64,000 nucleotides of DNA. It comes from Mesostigma viride. Lineage: Eukaryota; Streptophyta; Mesostigmatophyceae; Mesostigmatales; Mesostigmataceae. The DNA lies in contig RPFO01000102.1 in assembly GCA_009746045.1 (NCBI GenBank), positions 385,322-449,321 of the forward strand. Direction: 5' to 3'. Below, piece by piece: positions 10,741 to 21,238 of the stretch. The translations under genes and the position numbers were made by a program. Below the pieces are notes generated by a model. That model was not told where the DNA came from, ran no database searches, and saw nothing but the letters and a program-made list of their open reading frames with translations. The stretch's first letter is position 1, and the number at the start of each line of letters is the position of its first letter.

Positions 10741-11630
10741 GTCTGGGGTGGCAGGAGGGGCCTGCCAGGGCTTGTGGTCAACGTGGATGACCGCCCCCCT
10801 CCAGTATACCGGCTTCCCCCCTGCACGATGCCGGAGCTGAAGGTAGGTCGGCCATAGCTCGCGTCGCCGCTGTTGCTGGGCCAGGGTCAAGTACTCGTCC
10901 AGCGTGAAGCGAGTCTCCGAGAGCTTCTTGCGGCATTTAAGGAACGCCAGCTTGTCCGCCATGTACTTAAAGGTGAGGAGCACAGGTGCCGGGCTAGCCT
11001 TCCCCCGCGCGCGGGGAAGGCGGACAGCCGACATGTCCAGCTCACCAGTGAGTTGCATGGGGGCAAGAATGGCGCGCTTCAAGAAGGCTCGTGGAGGTCT
11101 CACCTGCCGGCTGGTCGAAGTGCTTGACGATGACATTGTGGCTGCGCTTGTCGAGCTCGGCCGCCTCGCGAAGGTCGAGGGCTTGTTGCTTGAGTTGTGC
11201 CGTGATGGTGGAGCTAGGTGGTGGAGGTGGTGTGCTGCTTAAGCAAGTCCGCCCAGGTGGAGGGGGCATCGCCGGCCGGGCCAGCAGGCGCCGGCTGGGC
11301 GGCGATGTCCTTCACCGCTTGGGCGGTGAGGCCGGCGGTGTCATGCAAGCACTCAAGGGCGGTGGCGGTGGCTTGAAGGCGTTGGTCGAGGTCGAGGAGC
11401 TGGGCTGTGATGTCGGCAGTGGAGGCGGAAATGGCAGTGGAGGTGGAGGCGGCGGCGGTGGAAATGTGAGGAAGTTCAGTAGCCAGCGTGCCACCGATTG
11501 CTGCTACGTCGGCAGCAAGGGGGGTCACGTGCTGCTGAAAGGCTTCCGCGAGGATGGAACGAAGTGTGGGGGCGGAGATGGATGGAGCCCAGATCTCGTC
11601 TGTAACGTGCCAAACCCATCGGCCAGGCAC
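10741..11630 (-). pseudogene. LINE-A ORF1-like module (coiled coil, RRM, CTD)
   Basis: Three consecutive minus-strand frames make one L1-ORF1-like protein. Frame 11630-11214 has heptad-like repeats (STADITAQLLDLDQRLQATA) ending WADLLKQH. Frame 11269-11042 has REAAELDKRSHNVIVKHFD, an RRM beta-strand entry. Frame 11136-10741 has the RRM end (VLLTFKYMADKLAFL) and the C-terminal domain (LTLAQQQRRRELWPTYLQLR, KPVYWRGAVIHVD). Such proteins trimerise by the coiled coil and coat element RNA. Two frameshifts (near 11215 and 11100) break the ORF. In L1 the ORF1 protein is separate; here the frame runs on toward RING-H2 once the inserted element is discounted. Confidence 0.75.
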
Positions 11631-11700
11631 GTTGGGAAAGATCGTTTCTATCTACGGGACCATCGTCCCGGTTTGTTGCCTGCCTGAGTAGGAAGGGGGA

Positions 11701-12329
11701 TCACTAAGCTATGGGCTACTTGCTGTCATCACAGCGTAGGCCCAGAGGCATTATAATGATTACCTTCTTGTGTTCTTGCAATTGCCGTTGAACAAGTTTA
11801 TGCGTCAGACATGATTGTATTAAAAGGAATAGATTTGGAACTCAGATTAACTGAGGTGGGTGAGTCGGCGGATTGGAGGACGACTGTCTTGTGCATCGTC
11901 CTCGCACGCCTTTATGCCAAGCAGTGCCACTAGGTCGGCACTCGGCACCAGCTGGCTGATCCACTCGTGTGGCCCAAATTCACCCGTCACTAAGTTACGG
12001 CCTAAAGTTCATTGTAGTGTGCCGAGCTACGGGTCGAACATAGGGCTGATCGACCTCTAACCATGTCCGTGGTAACAATCGTTACGTTATGCCATCGGAC
12101 ACACATCCATCGATATATATCCCAATGTCACCAATATTGCTCTAGGTCTCAACTGTCGGCACCCTCGTATACACATGCAGAGGTGTGCCGGAAGGTATGG
12201 ACTTCAAACCACCTTAGGTATCTATCTCTTTTTGCACGTATCTTTTTATACCATATTTCTTTTGCCAAACTTTCTCGTGCTCACTAGGCTCGACCCTAGT
12301 CGGCACGCTACATCGTCGTCGGAGCGCTG
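11701..12329. other. No recognisable gene
   Basis: Probable 5' leader of LINE-A up to about 11750, then anonymous sequence with only short frames. No repeats noted. Confidence 0.4.
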
Positions 12330-12513
12330 GCATGACCAGGATGCAAGGTCGCCAGGCACGCCACGGTCAAGTCTTCCCGCCAGTTTACCAGCCTCACACG
12401 CCTCCTGGCCCGCCTTAAGCGGGATGAGGCTCAGTCGACACGCCGGCGGCGACCCCAGACAGGACGGAGACGACGCATATCCGCCCTGAAAGAAAGACTC
12501 CATGCGTTGACAA
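12330..12513 (+). repeat. 184-bp internal LINE-B fragment, identical copy
   Basis: This segment matches 37595-37778 base for base by eye. There it lies just before the LINE-B endonuclease domain and encodes a basic, helix-prone stretch (ARLKRDEAQSTRRRR, ISALKERLHALT). Here it has neither LINE end nor tail, and the flanks are unrelated. A (AATT)n run follows at 12534-12552. Confidence 0.85.
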
Positions 12514-13020
12514 CGGTATGAAAGTGCCATGCAAATTAATTAATTAATTAATAGACACGTGACTGCGTCACGTGAGCATAAGTCCTCAGTGGGAGGGGAA
12601 CATGGGATGGAATGGATGGTATAAGCTATCTAGGTCCTAGTTACAGGGGTGTGGGCACCGCGGCCCGAATCGCTATGAATGCCATACTTGGTCACCTGTG
12701 CCATGCAAAAACCTACCTTATAAGCCCTACATGGAGCAGATTAAGTCCAAACATGCTGGATATGTGCAGGCAGCATGTTTGGGACACCAATAGAAGGAAT
12801 TGAACTTTCCAGATTTTTCTGACCTCGGTTGGTCTATTTTTGGCACATCTATTTTTAGCATAATTTCAGGTTTTATAATAAACATAGCCCGTATAACATG
12901 CAAATGAAGAGCTCCTGGCCTGGCTGCTTGCAAGGAGACTAATGCTCATGACTTCCAACTGTGCACCAGGTCCCATGGTCATCTGACCCCGTTTAGTGAC
13001 AAACTGCCACCAAATGCTAG
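12514..13020. other. No recognisable gene
   Basis: Short AATT repeat, then anonymous AT-rich DNA leading into the 173-bp array. No coding signal. Confidence 0.4.
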
Positions 13021-13695
13021 CAAAAGCGCGCGTTTTTCACGTTTTTCACCACATAATGTTGCAGTTTCCACACAAGTTGTGCCCAGCTGAGGCTGGATCT
13101 CTGCATGCATGCTTAACATAATTATTTTAGACATTGTGAAAAAATTCAGGTCCTTAACACTTCGTTTGGTGACATTTTGCTGACAAATGCTAGCAAAAAC
13201 GCACGTTTTTCACCTTTTTCACCACCATTCATTGCAGTTTCCATACAAGGTGTGAACAATTGAGGCTGGAAATTTGCAGGCAGACTTAAAATTGCTAGTT
13301 TAGCCAATGCACAAAAATCCAGGTCAACCAGGTGTCATTTGATGGCAGTTTGCCAGCGAATGTTACCAAAAGTGCGCGATTTTCGCCTTTTTCGCCACAG
13401 TTCATAGCAGTTTTCATAGAAGGTGTGAACAATTGAGACTGGAAATTTGCAGGTAGACTTAAAATTGCTAGTTTAGCCGATGCACAAAAATCCAGGTCAA
13501 CCAGGTATCATTTGATGGCAGTTTGTCAGCAAATGTTACCAAAATTGCGCGATTTTCGCCATTCTCACCACAACTCATTGCAGTTTTCATAGAAGGTGTG
13601 CTCAGTTGAGGCTGGAACTTTGCAGGCAGGCTTAAAATCGCTAGTTTAGACAATGCACAAAAATCCAGGTCAATCAGGTGTCATTTGGTTGAGTA
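13021..13695. repeat. Tandem array of four ~173-bp units
   Basis: Units begin at 13021, 13195, 13367 and 13540 (periods 174, 172, 173), each starting CAAAA followed by a CGCG-type core and TTTTC.CC..TTC.CCAC. Internal landmarks AGGCTGGA, TTAAAATTGCTAGTTTAG and AATCCAGGTCAA recur. The units share a moderate level of divergence. A partial unit precedes the first. It could be a minisatellite inside an unrecognised element or a short satellite array. Confidence 0.85.
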
Positions 13696-16386
13696 ATACA
13701 TGCAATACATGTCAGTTGAATCGTTTCTAAGACGCTCACTGATTGAGCAAACCTCCTAAGTGAAATATGGTAAACTCCCATTTCTATGGCTTGCTAACTA
13801 TAAAATCCTTTCATCCATTATGTAATATTTACGACTTTTGTGACATACAAATAAAATTTTGTTCATCTAAACATTGGCTGGACCCAGCTGGCTATATGCC
13901 CAAGTGGCCACGCTGAGGCGATTCCTATTGAGGGGCTTGCTGAAAATACCACTCGTAGCTGTCACAGGGGCTAGAAGGTCTATTCTACACCCACAGCATG
14001 CAAAGTAGACCTAAACCCAACCTGGATATGCAGCAATCATCACGTACCAGCCGTGAGGGTTGAAAGTCACTCGGCAGGCGGCATGGCGACGATGCGTTTG
14101 CGCACCATTGTTGTGGCGTCGTTAAGTGTAAGTAGTGGTATATCCCTTGACAAGGCCTGCCTGCCTGACCTTGTCACACCTCAGCATCCCCCATTCCTCA
14201 ACTTGCATACCTCATGCTCCTGCCTAGACTCTCAGCCTGGGCCTGCCTTGCTGGCCACGCAGCTTGAATCCATGTTGGACGTCCAACTCCTCAGCCAGCA
14301 TGGTGGCATTGATGAAGTAGCCACTGACAAATCCCCCCGTTGCTGCCTCAAGGTTTGCCCTAAGCAACTAAATAAACTTGGCCACTATCATACCTAGCAT
14401 GAAGTGACCACTGCATGTGCAATATCAGTCAGCTCCCTGGCCACAGGCGTACCACAGTCCACATTAACGCATGCTGCATGAGGCCAACTCTCCATATCCC
14501 TTTCTCGTTGTGGTCTTGCCCTTGCCCTTTCGATCCCTTGCCCTTGCGCTTGCCAACTGTCGGTCATCCTTGTAGCTTGTGCCATGCTTCTCCCAGCCAT
14601 CCTTGACTGTCTCCCAACTACTGCACTTCCTCAGCTAAACTGTCAAACTAGGTCGTGCCTCATCCCATCTCTCATTGCCGTAAGGACCCGAAGTCTGGCT
14701 TGCATCTCAGCAATGGTTCGTATGTGTGCCTGTCTTTCTGGGTGAGTGGCAGTGGCCTTGGAGTAAGAGGCGTTGAGCATATGCATGTGTGTGTGGTTCT
14801 CTTGGCAATCGTACCCTTGCACCGCTGGTGATTGTGGATGTATGGCCATGCCCTCTGCCATAACGTCGCCAAATTCTGCCAACATGCATCATAGGAAAAT
14901 CAGGAGTTGCTGGTAGGCCACAAGAAATGAGAAACCAAGTTGCACATACCTTAGTATCTGAAGGGCAGGTTTTGGGTTTCTTCATTGGCGCTGGTGGCAG
15001 CGTGCGTAGTAACTGGCTCATTCACCCGTGCCCTTCGCCAGCCGGCACGCACAGCCTGAACTGCATGAACGTTGGCGTCCATGATGACGCCCTCGGCTCA
15101 TCAGTCATGGTGTCACCTTGGGTGATGAAGGCAGCTTGGGTGCTGGCATGGAAGGCATCATGTGCGGCTAGGCCGCCATGTGGCCGCAGCACAGGTAGCA
15201 GACCTAGCCCAGCAATGGACTCTCTCCCTGCTCTCATGGCATCACACCCGCTCCACAAACCATGATGAATAGTTTTCATGTACAGGCATGTCCTACACAT
15301 GCGTCAGGGTCAGTAGATGCTTTGTTGATGCGTAAGAGGAATGGCCGGCGTGCACGTATGCCATGGGTTGGATGGACTCATCAAAGCACGCGCTGCCGTC
15401 AACCGTTAAAGGAGGCCACCCATAACTCTGGGGTTGCCATCAATATTCTTTCATTTCTTTGCCCCTTAAGGGTCAGCCATGCCATGCAAGAAAACTGCCC
15501 ATATTTTGTACCACGCACAACCATATATAACAAAGCAGCAGCTTTGTTATCCATAGCCTTGACTGCGTCGACATCAATGTTGTCATCGGCGGCAATGGCC
15601 AGCCAGCCGGCAATAGCTTGCACGCAACCCAGCACGGCCTCTCCCTAACATCCGTGTGAAGAATTGCTTCTTGATATCCCTAGTCTCTGAACTAGGCTGC
15701 ACATCGCTCGTGTGAGGAAACAGCACGCCATCAAACCGTCGGTCGCTCGCTGAATGGCGCACTTCCCGTAAAATAGGAGTACGATGACACAAAGGGACTC
15801 CGGAGACGGGGAACTGTTACAACATTCATCCACGAAAGGCAAGGGCTTCGTCAAGGAGTGAATTGGCACCTAGATATGAATATGAGAACGTACCGCTAGT
15901 CGACAACCATGACTCTCTTGCATTTGAGGTCTGTTTCGCACACCCCGCAGCAGAAATTCGTTGCGGCATGCACCTGCTGGCATGCAGGTTGTGCATGTCG
16001 GGAGGTTAATAACAACCCCGACGCCGTGGGCGTCGTTAGTGCCAAGAAATCCTGCATTCGACATGACGTTTGGGGCAAACGCGAATATATATGGATTATC
16101 GGACTGCCAAGCCTGACGCAGCCTTGAAATTGGTCGGAAATATGCGGTAGCACGGGAAAAAAAAATTGCAGCGGTACTGAAAAAAGTCGTTCGGTCAAAG
16201 TCTTTAGAATTAAAAAATGCGTCGTTTATTATCATAAACTCGATCTTAGGGCGCACTTCATCAGGAAATTATTTTGCTGTAGTCAGGTGGGGTCGAGAGA
16301 AAATCTGCGACCAAACAGGCACCCACCTGTGAATGACGCATTATGATGTTTGATTCCGCAAATTTTCTGCCGAAAAAAAAATACTG
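13696..16386. other. Unrecognised region with minus-strand ORF debris
   Basis: Several non-overlapping minus-strand frames (15635-15399, 15300-15022, 14885-14643, 16256-15870) have plausible protein composition but no domain I recognise. They are broken by stops and have no clear start. This could be a decayed transposon gene or exons of an unknown gene. No TIR or LTR was found around them. Confidence 0.35.
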
Positions 16387-17056
16387 GTGGACCAGGGGGG
16401 GTGGAAAAAAACAAGAAAATTTACATCATGATGCTGGATTCGAGTAGATCTCGCGAAAACAAGCATGTTTGCCACTGGTCGCAACCCCAGGGGGTCTCTA
16501 GGTTAGAAGTTACAGAGCCTCAAAAACCGTTAACTTAAAGGGTAGGTAGGTAGGGTGCCGGGCCGATATGGGTTTTTTACAACAAAACACTTGGATTTTC
16601 TGCTAGCTCCCTCTATGGTCGGAATTTTGAAACGGTTTGACGGACAAACTGATAGCACTTGGCGAGCTGAACCCAAATCTGCAGTCAAAATTTTGGCAGG
16701 TACCATAGAGGGGGGGGGGTTGCCCGCAAGATGGTGCTGCCCCTAGGCACGGAAGTATGCTGCCGTCTGCCACCACTACAAGGCTTCGGCTATCCAGCGC
16801 CGTGCTGTGCCAGTATCGCGTCGCGCCGGCCAACGACCCATTTTAGAAAACCGGAATTTTCCCATACACCAATATGCTCAAACGGTAGAGCGGCTCGCGG
16901 AGCTGATCATTTTGCTCCCTAGGTCGACCCCTATAACCCTCGGGACCTCAGGGTTTTGCTAGGTATAGCGTCTACGTGCTAGGTAGGTAGGGTCAAAGGG
17001 CCAACTTTTGGAAAATTTCAGCATGGTGTCTGATATTTTTGTTTTTTCCACCCCCC

Positions 17057-17630
17057 TGTTACGTCGCGTAACTTTTGTTGTTGTTACGGACGTAAATTAG
17101 GTCCCTTGTTGCCTCAGCCATTCCGGAGCAGTTCGCTGACTTTCCTAGGCTTACGTGTAGTAAGGACCTTTTGGCCGGTCGGTACCGGGCCTTGTGACGT
17201 GGCACTTGTACAGTATGGTGGTTCGGTGCAGTCGCGCCGCGCTGCGTACTTTAGTAGTGGTCCTTTTATCCTGCGTGTGAACCTTGTGGACGTGCGTTGG
17301 TCCTGTGTGCGAGGGTCGATGTCGGCCCGAGCATACACGCCTGTCGGCGATCATTTATGCAGCAGTTGTCCTTCGTGAATGGCACTCGGCGTGTGTTAAA
17401 TGAATTAACACATATAGGCTTGGGTCACGGCAGTGTAGTATTGTTTCCTTCGTAGTACCCTGGTTTTATTCGGTATATGGCGTATTATAAGGGAATGCAT
17501 TGAGAAGCAGCGTCGTCGCGTCCTAGGTCTTATAGCCAATATAGCTCCTCACTCCTCGGTAGGTGCCTCATCACTAGTTTAGGTAAGGTTAGGCGAGATG
17601 TTTGGGATAGAGTCGAGCCAGGACGTAACA
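17057..17630 (+). repeat. GyA 5' LTR
   Basis: 574 bp with terminal inverted repeat TGTTACGTC/GACGTAACA. It is the same as 33837-34410 at every position I compared (constant offset of 16,780). The sequence just inside is ATGGTAGCGGAGG; a TGG two bases after the LTR could begin a primer-binding site. Confidence 0.95.
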
Positions 17631-17767
17631 ATGGTAGCGGAGGTTTAGGTAGACGCGACGAAGTTCCCTTGCAACCCTATACGCCAGAGGCCTTCCGCGG
17701 CCAGGGCACAGAAGAAGACAACCTCTTGACAGGTAATGGGCGGGTCGCCGTCAAGCTAGGGGGGTAG
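17560..17767 (+). CDS. Small conserved ORF crossing the LTR/internal junction (GyA)
   Basis: A frame open in the LTR 3' end (TSLGKVRRDVWDRVEPG) continues through the junction (RNNGSGGLGR) and ends LTGNGRVAVKLGG at 17767. The GyB counterpart ends LTGNGRVACKLGG at 40724, with RNNGLGGTLGR at the junction. Conservation of the frame and of the C-terminus across two diverged LTR families suggests a real product. No clear start codon is visible in GyA, so the start given is arbitrary. Function unknown; the RG-rich N-terminus in GyB suggests RNA binding. Confidence 0.4.
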
Positions 17768-18379
17768 TGCTGCCCGATTCGGGACACGCCCTGCCTAGAA
17801 GTTAGACCTGCTCAAAGCGGATGAACTCCTCACGTAGCTAGTTCCTTTTCCTTTTCCTTTTCCATCTGTGTGTGCATTTCCTTGCTGGGTGCTGTTTGAC
17901 GTTAGCTAGTGGGTTTGACGGTTCAATAGTGATGGATAGTGGGACGATTAGCGTCCCTTTAGACTACACCTCTTTTCCGTGCACGCTGCTGCGTTTTCTT
18001 ATATGCTCGTTAGCTCTAGGCGAGCATCATAGATGCTTTGTGGGGGGGGAGGAGAGGTAGGACCTCCTCCACCTCAAGTGCCTCCTATCCGTTCATTAGG
18101 AATCGGCTAGAATAGGAAAGTGCCTAGGAATAGATTCGGCTAGTCGCCGATGCTAGAACGTTGTTCATCGCCTTCCACTCTCTTTTACGCTTGGATGTAT
18201 ATGCCTATGTTTAGACCCTTGTGGTTGGTGTTGTACCCCACAGCAGGAGTTCCTCGGCTACGGCGTTGGTCATCGACGACCATTTGGGCGCCATCTTTCA
18301 ACGACTCCCATATCAGTGTCTACTATTGCCTATGAAACCTGATCGGTCTTCCCCTACCCCTGCCTTCAAGGTACAAGGT

Positions 18380-18669
18380 AACCCTACTGATACCCCTAAG
18401 GTTAGGGCTGCCCAGCAACGGGCCAGTGAGCCAATACGTCCTCCCCCTGTCACTATACTTCTACCCTTCCTGCAGCCCCTACCTCTGGTGCTGTACCCCC
18501 AAGACGTTCTTTTCCTGCTCCTCTTGCTCGCCCTTCGGTAGATAGCCTTGTTTTGGTTTCACTACCTCCATCTCCCCCTCGTCCTACGGTGTCATCCTCC
18601 TCTAGTGTAGATACTCCTCTCACCTTAGAGTTTGGCTCCCTATCCATTACTGTTATTAAAAAGGATTGA
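18380..18669 (+). pseudogene. Remnant of the GyB-type hybrid-binding-domain ORF
   Basis: 18530-18669 encodes SVDSLVLVSLPPSPP and DTPLTLEFGSLSITVIKKD, matching the C-terminal half of the GyB ORF at 41114-42861. The upstream part is unrelated to the GyB hybrid-binding domain, so that domain is missing in GyA. The frame ends at TGA (18667-18669). Confidence 0.55.
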
Positions 18670-18787
18670 TTTTACTTGTTTTCCTCTCTTAGGACATTAA
18701 AAGTTTTTCCTTTTTGCTTTCCTTGCTTTAAATTAGGGCGTTGTCCTCCTCCTTATTGCAACCTTAATTGTTTTTCCTCAAACTGAA

Positions 18788-20470
18788 CATGGATCTAGTG
18801 GGTGGAGAGATGTCACCTATACCTACCACTAATAATTCTAATAATGCCAACAACAATAATAATAATAATAATAATAACAATCGTCGTCCCTCTGTCACCC
18901 CTCCTACCTATGAACAACGTATGCAAGTCAGATTTAGTGATGACCCTTCCCTTACCTTGAACCAGGCCCCTGCCCCTCTTGCAACCTTGGCTCAACCCCC
19001 CAGCAGGTCCTCACTAACTAACAATGTTTCTAGGCCTCCTTCCCACTCTGTGCCTTCCATGCCTGCTTTTAACACGGGTCGTACCTCTGCCCCTGTCGGC
19101 CCCTCTGGGCGCCCTAGTGCAGTTCCATTTTACCCACCTGCTTCCTGGTCCTACCCTGAGACGGCCTATGAGGCAGCCCAGGTCCCTACCCGTGTGGCTG
19201 ATTTAGAAGTAATAGTGATTTCAGCACCATGCCCCTAGATGATAGAAATTATGATCATTTTGCCTACTCCTCTCTTCGTGAGCAATATACTGTTCCTTTC
19301 TCCTATGGGCACCAGTCTGAAACGGTGGCCCCTTCTCGACCCCTACCCAAAACCTTTCCTCTTCCTTCCTTCTATCCCGCTTATGTAGCAGTGGAAGATA
19401 GTGGCCCTATGGGAAAAACTGACTCTTCGAATCCCCCTAAGCCTCCTGCTCTTCCCCTCTTTGCTAACCTTCCCAATTAGCTGGATGTCAAGTCTACCCC
19501 TCAACAGTTTTTCACTTTTATTATGTTGCTTACCCAGAACACAGAGTCGTGGCAGAATCATAATAGATGGCGTCTCTCTGATGCTGTTTTAGTCCCTCAC
19601 TATCTTACTACCTGTATTACCCCTGAGCTTGCCAACCTCATCCAGTGTGAATCCTTGGCCTCTCATGCCTACCCTAACTCAGTAGCAGGATTGTTTTAGC
19701 GGTTAGAGAGCCATTTAGTTCCTCCTGATGCAGATTGGCAGGATAGATTAGCCTTTGGTACTTTGCAGCAAGGTACTAAACCGTTTAAGGAATATATGAA
19801 AGAACTTGATGCACAGATGGTACGAATTAGGGATTTGTCGGGCGCAGAAGTACGTGCTCGTTTCCTTCAAGGCCTCAGTAGACCCTTATTACGTGAGGTA
19901 AAACGCCAGTTCTCTGCCTACCGTTTCACTGATCTGCCCCTCAAGCATGTGCGACAACGTCTATTAAAGAGTAGCAGATTTCTTTACCACTCCTCTTCCT
20001 ACCCATCTCCTCCGTGTTGCTGATTGCATGTATGCTCATGCTCCTTTGTGTACTAGGGTTCATAACCTTGTCCTCACTCCTGAAGAAGAATAGGCATATG
20101 TAGAAGAATTCGATATTTGCGTTACAGATATATCTGCATTGGATGTGTCTCACATCTCGTGTTATCATTGTCATGAGGTGGGCCATCTTAAGGCGGAGTG
20201 CCCCAAGTTCCTTTCTGGTGCTCCCCCTCATCCCGATGCTCGCCCTCCTCGTACCCCTCAGCGTGCTCCTATTCGTCCCACTCCAGGACGCATTCCCTCA
20301 GCTACCCCTAGTAGGCTGAATGTTGTGCAGACAGGACCCTCAGGGTTCCCCTATGATAATCAGGCTCCTGCACCCTCTTCGCTCCCTCGCGACCCTCCAG
20401 CAGTGGCTTTTTCGCCAGGGACTTCTTCGGGGTTAGTCCCAATGGATGTGGGGGGGGAGGGGGAACAGTA
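18788..20470 (+). pseudogene. GyA Gag with CCHC zinc knuckle, frameshifted
   Basis: Starts MDLVGGEMSPIPTTN, followed by a poly-Asn run, then the conserved core seen in GyB (RFSDDPSLTLNQAPAP, QGTKPFKEYMKELDAQMVRIR, ARFLQGLSRPLLREVKRQFS). The knuckle CYHCHEVGHLKAEC is at 20161-20202. Gag forms the particle, and the knuckle binds RNA. Compared with GyB, one base is missing near 19209, a changed run at 19478 gives a stop, and an extra T near 19695 shifts the frame. It is therefore broken at several points. Confidence 0.85.
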
Positions 20471-20519
20471 GGCCTGTCAGCCGGGGGTAACCTGGACAGG
20501 TCCTTAGATAGTACCCCAG

Positions 20520-21238
20520 ATAATAATTTTTGCCTGCCTGTTTTCATAACTTCTGTAGGAGCTGAATCATCCCTACCCTTACGTGTTCGTCCTCTTATGT
20601 TTTGAATGGTGGCTTAACCGTTCCCCACACTGTTGTAGACCCCTTCTTGCATGCTGATGAACTTTTGAATGTCTCTGTGTTGTAGATAGCGGTGCGGCTA
20701 GCTCCTTTGTGAGCGAGGCCCTAGTTAGGCGTTTAGAACTAGTCCCTATCCCTCACACCAAGCCTGTCACTGTTCATTATGCTGACGGTCGCACCAGTCA
20801 TTCCCCGGGTACGGTGTCCCTTCCCCTGGTCATACAAGGACGTACTGTCAACCTGACGGCCACTATAGGCCCTATCACTACCGCTGATGTATTACTAGGA
20901 TTAGATTGGCACCAGGATAATAAGATTACCATTAATTATGTTACCATGGTCATTTGGTTTCCAGATAGCTCTTACTGGGTACCAGAACGTCATTATAGTA
21001 GAAAATTTATCCTTGGTAGATATTACTCCTCCTACACCTGTTGATCCTCCTGTAAGACCTATACCTGAAGTATTAATGTCCAATGATGAGTTGCGATCTG
21101 AATTAAAGGAATATGGATATTTATTATGTATGTTCCTTCAGTTAGAAGTACAGGAGATACCTATCACTAATAATAGTGTGGATATAGATGTAAACACAGT
21201 GGATACAATAGGAGTGGGATTACTGAAAACGAAATAGT
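20520..21238 (+). pseudogene. GyA retropepsin-like protease
   Basis: The catalytic DSGAAS sits near 20690 but is out of frame with its upstream part because GyB's TTAGTG is TTGTAG here. The C-terminal half is intact: SEALVRRLELVPIPHTKPV, then ADVLLGLDWHQDNKI with the conserved LLG.DW flap strand. The enzyme would process Gag-Pol. After 21040 a short acidic spacer leads into RT. Confidence 0.75.

Larger units (their letters stand above)
1268..11700 (-). mobile_element. LINE-A: REL-type non-LTR retrotransposon, interrupted
   Basis: Minus-strand modules occur in the order expected of one retrotransposon: coiled coil and RRM (11630-11042), ORF1 C-terminal domain (11136-10741), RING-H2 (about 8270-8130), proline-rich C2H2 region (6591-5977), reverse transcriptase (5937-about 4280), thumb/CCHC (4612-3773), RPD endonuclease (2346-2116), and the tail HRVVPFVLEEFGAMGP then YWRQRLSVAL (1745-1440). 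Four foreign segments split it: 8378-10738, 6600-8077, about 2438-3772 and about 1749-2108. Without them it would be close to 5 kb. The 3' side ends in AT-rich sequence near 1268-1310. It is decayed, with at least five frameshifts. The 5' end is not defined precisely. Confidence 0.75.

Noticed and set aside
17106-17378. LTR-internal ORF present in both GyA LTRs as a gene
   Set aside because: It is present twice only because the LTRs are identical; there is no counterpart in GyB LTRs and no domain.
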